Part shown: positions 5,905 through 6,310 of the stretch, piece by piece
Layout of the letters: every line of letters starts with the position of its first letter
Position numbering within the stretch: position 1 is the first letter of the stretch
NCBI GenBank assembly: GCA_944326625.1
Contig: CALVER010000091.1
Coordinates: 1 to 6,310, forward strand
DNA from: Candidatus Gastranaerophilales bacterium
GTDB taxonomy: Bacteria; Cyanobacteriota; Vampirovibrionia; Gastranaerophilales; Gastranaerophilaceae
Length of the DNA: 6,310 bases
Direction: 5' to 3'
Translations under genes and position numbers: made by a program
The notes under the pieces: generated by a model
What the model was told of the DNA's origin: nothing
Databases searched by the model: none
What the model saw: only the letters and a program-made list of their open reading frames with translations

Positions 5905-5912
5905 AGAAGGAG
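5905..5912 (+). promoter_or_regulatory. Shine-Dalgarno deciding the start at 5920
   Basis: AGAAGGAG lies 7 bases before the ATG at 5920. It matters because the only long open frame downstream has no other initiation site with a ribosome-binding sequence. The ATG at 6306, in that frame, has none. This links the strong promoter to the frame that passes through the G tract. Confidence 0.8.
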
Positions 5913-5919
5913 AAAAGCT

Positions 5920-6310
5920 ATGGAAAACAAAGGATTTTTACAAAACGGGGGGGGGCGTCTCTCCTAGCTAGATTTAACAAGGGTTTCGGCGGTATTGTTT
6001 GGAAAAAGTTATTAAGATACTATGGCACTAAGGCACTAAGAAGGAAGATTTGTAACAGGAATGCCGACCAACATAGTTGTGGTCGAAAGGTGTCTGTCAT
6101 CCTGAACTTGTTTCAGGATCTGGCAGCTGTGACGCAGAGAAAGCCCCGCCCCCGAATTTCTAAGTTCGCAAAGCTCACTAAGAAATTCAACCCCGCCGTG
6201 GTGGGGGATAAAGCTGTGAGCGAAGCTCACGGTAAAGGACTTAACGTCCTAACGTCTTATCGTCTTAACGACTTTAAAAAGAAAGCCGGTGCTACGCACG
6301 TAGACATGTC
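5920..6310 (+). CDS. Probable phase-variable gene, OFF in this sequence; runs past the window end
   Basis: As written, translation from the ATG gives MENKGFLQNGGGRLS and stops at TAG 5965-5967. Adding one G to the G9 tract, or removing two, shifts to a frame that is open from 5955 to the end of the window, so the ON protein has at least 130 residues before the sequence is cut. After the tract it reads ASLLARFNKGFGGIVWKKLL, then a very basic stretch with no clear domain that translates the embedded repeats. It ends KKKAGATHVDMS at the window edge. From memory, similar long basic leaders in Gastranaerophilales precede a prepilin-like FTLxEVL segment, so a type IV pilin or pseudopilin-like surface protein is my best guess. 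That part lies outside the window and is inference. Alternatives are a homopolymer sequencing error, in which case the gene is simply intact, programmed frameshifting, or a decayed gene. Confidence 0.6.
5947..5955 (+). repeat. G9 homopolymer tract (putative phase-variation switch)
   Basis: Nine consecutive G's lie in the tenth to twelfth codons of the ORF beginning at 5920. It is a striking G run in an AT-rich genome. Slipped-strand mispairing at such tracts is a known ON/OFF mechanism, for example for surface genes in Campylobacter and Neisseria. Lengths of 7 or 10 keep the long frame; 8 or 9 do not. Confidence 0.85.
6024..6039 (+). repeat. Tandem 8-bp repeat, two copies
   Basis: GGCACTAA occurs twice, back to back. 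Because 8 is not a multiple of 3, gain or loss of one copy would also change the reading frame of the ORF crossing it. Two copies alone are unlikely to be highly mutable. Confidence 0.6.
6099..6119. repeat. REP-like palindrome
   Basis: ATCCTGAA and TTCAGGAT are perfect arms around CTTGT. The surrounding GTCATCCTGAACTTGTTTC wording is a dispersed repeat that I recall from many unrelated bacterial genomes. Here it lies inside the putative ON frame, where it encodes VILNLFQDL. No T run follows, so it is not a terminator. Confidence 0.7.
6154..6188. repeat. Inverted repeat GAATTTCT / AGAAATTC
   Basis: Perfect 8-bp arms (6154-6161 and 6181-6188) are separated by 19 bases. Together with the neighbouring palindromes it makes a block of secondary structure within the leader-like segment of the putative ON frame. 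Confidence 0.5.
6216..6230. repeat. Hairpin GTGAGC-GAA-GCTCAC
   Basis: A perfect 6-bp stem with a three-base loop can be extended by one C-G pair and G-T pairs on the outside. It lies in the same repeat-rich segment and has no T run. Confidence 0.6.
6242..6273 (+). repeat. Four degenerate 8-bp tandem units
   Basis: TAACGTCC, TAACGTCT, TATCGTCT and TAACGACT follow each other without gaps (consensus TAACGTCT). Each copy differs from the consensus by at most one base. They are translated in the putative ON frame as part of LNVLTSYRLND. Too few and too short for a CRISPR array. Confidence 0.65.
6292..6303. repeat. Short palindrome CTACG-CA-CGTAG
   Basis: Perfect 5-bp arms around two bases lie eight bases before the window ends. 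It is possibly the right-hand edge of the repeat-rich leader module. Its encoded residues, ATHVD, come just before the place where I expect the prepilin-like segment to begin. Confidence 0.4.

Noticed and set aside
5947..5955. Programmed ribosomal frameshifting on the G run as the main explanation
   Set aside because: Possible, but no typical slippery heptamer with a well-spaced stimulatory structure is seen. Long homopolymers with twin out-of-frame stops fit DNA slippage better. Sequencing error at the homopolymer remains a live alternative.
6099..6119. Intrinsic terminator after the short 15-codon peptide
   Set aside because: The palindrome is not followed by a T run and is instead a dispersed REP-like repeat.
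6036..6230. Minus-strand open frame of 64 codons across the repeat-rich end
   Set aside because: It has no ribosome site, and its translation is that of the reverse strand of the REP-like repeat and hairpins. The promoter, Shine-Dalgarno and start all support the plus strand.
6242..6273. CRISPR-like array
   Set aside because: The repeat units are 8 bases, contiguous and without spacers.

Overview
The window looks like a chromosomal stretch from a low-GC, gut-type bacterium. My best guess is the Gastranaerophilales (Melainabacteria/Vampirovibrionia, the non-photosynthetic sister group of Cyanobacteria). The basis is a cyanobacterial-looking EF-Tu, two small coiled-coil proteins of a kind I associate with that lineage, and a leader-like ORF resembling the N-terminal extensions of its prepilin-like proteins. 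This placement comes from recognising the proteins, not from a search, and confidence is about 0.6.

Layout: a complete tuf gene (25-1233, +) ends at a strong bidirectional hairpin terminator. Convergent to it is a minus-strand pair of small ribbon-helix-helix DNA-binding proteins (1301-1730), followed by a minus-strand HEAT-like helical-repeat protein. A divergent 57-residue plus-strand gene (2660-2833) ends tail to tail, with a 4-bp overlap, against cobO (minus), the corrinoid adenosyltransferase. Divergent from cobO is a 5-formyltetrahydrofolate cyclo-ligase that has no Shine-Dalgarno. Next come a minus-strand Met/Gln-rich coiled-coil protein, clpP (minus) with its own terminator and an extended -10 promoter, and a plus-strand coiled-coil protein with a terminator. 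Most genes are single transcription units with strong AGGAG sites. The genes are mainly unlinked housekeeping functions: translation, cobamide and folate metabolism, and proteolysis. Only the RHH pair looks like an operon.

The last 445 bases are the most interesting part. A near-perfect sigma-70 promoter (TTGACA, 18 bp, TGGTATAAT), packed directly against the preceding terminator, drives a well-placed Shine-Dalgarno and an ATG at 5920. After nine codons the reading frame enters a G9 homopolymer. With nine G's it stops six codons after the tract begins. With ten (or seven) G's it stays open through the end of the window, at least 130 codons. The sequence after the tract (CTAGCTAG) places a stop in each of the two wrong frames within 16 bases. 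This is the architecture of an ON/OFF phase-variable gene caught in the OFF state. The downstream open frame runs through a GC-richer, repeat-laden segment (a REP-like palindrome, several hairpins and 8-bp tandem repeats). It breaks off at a point where, from memory of related genomes, I would expect a prepilin-type (FTLxEVL-like) segment to follow.
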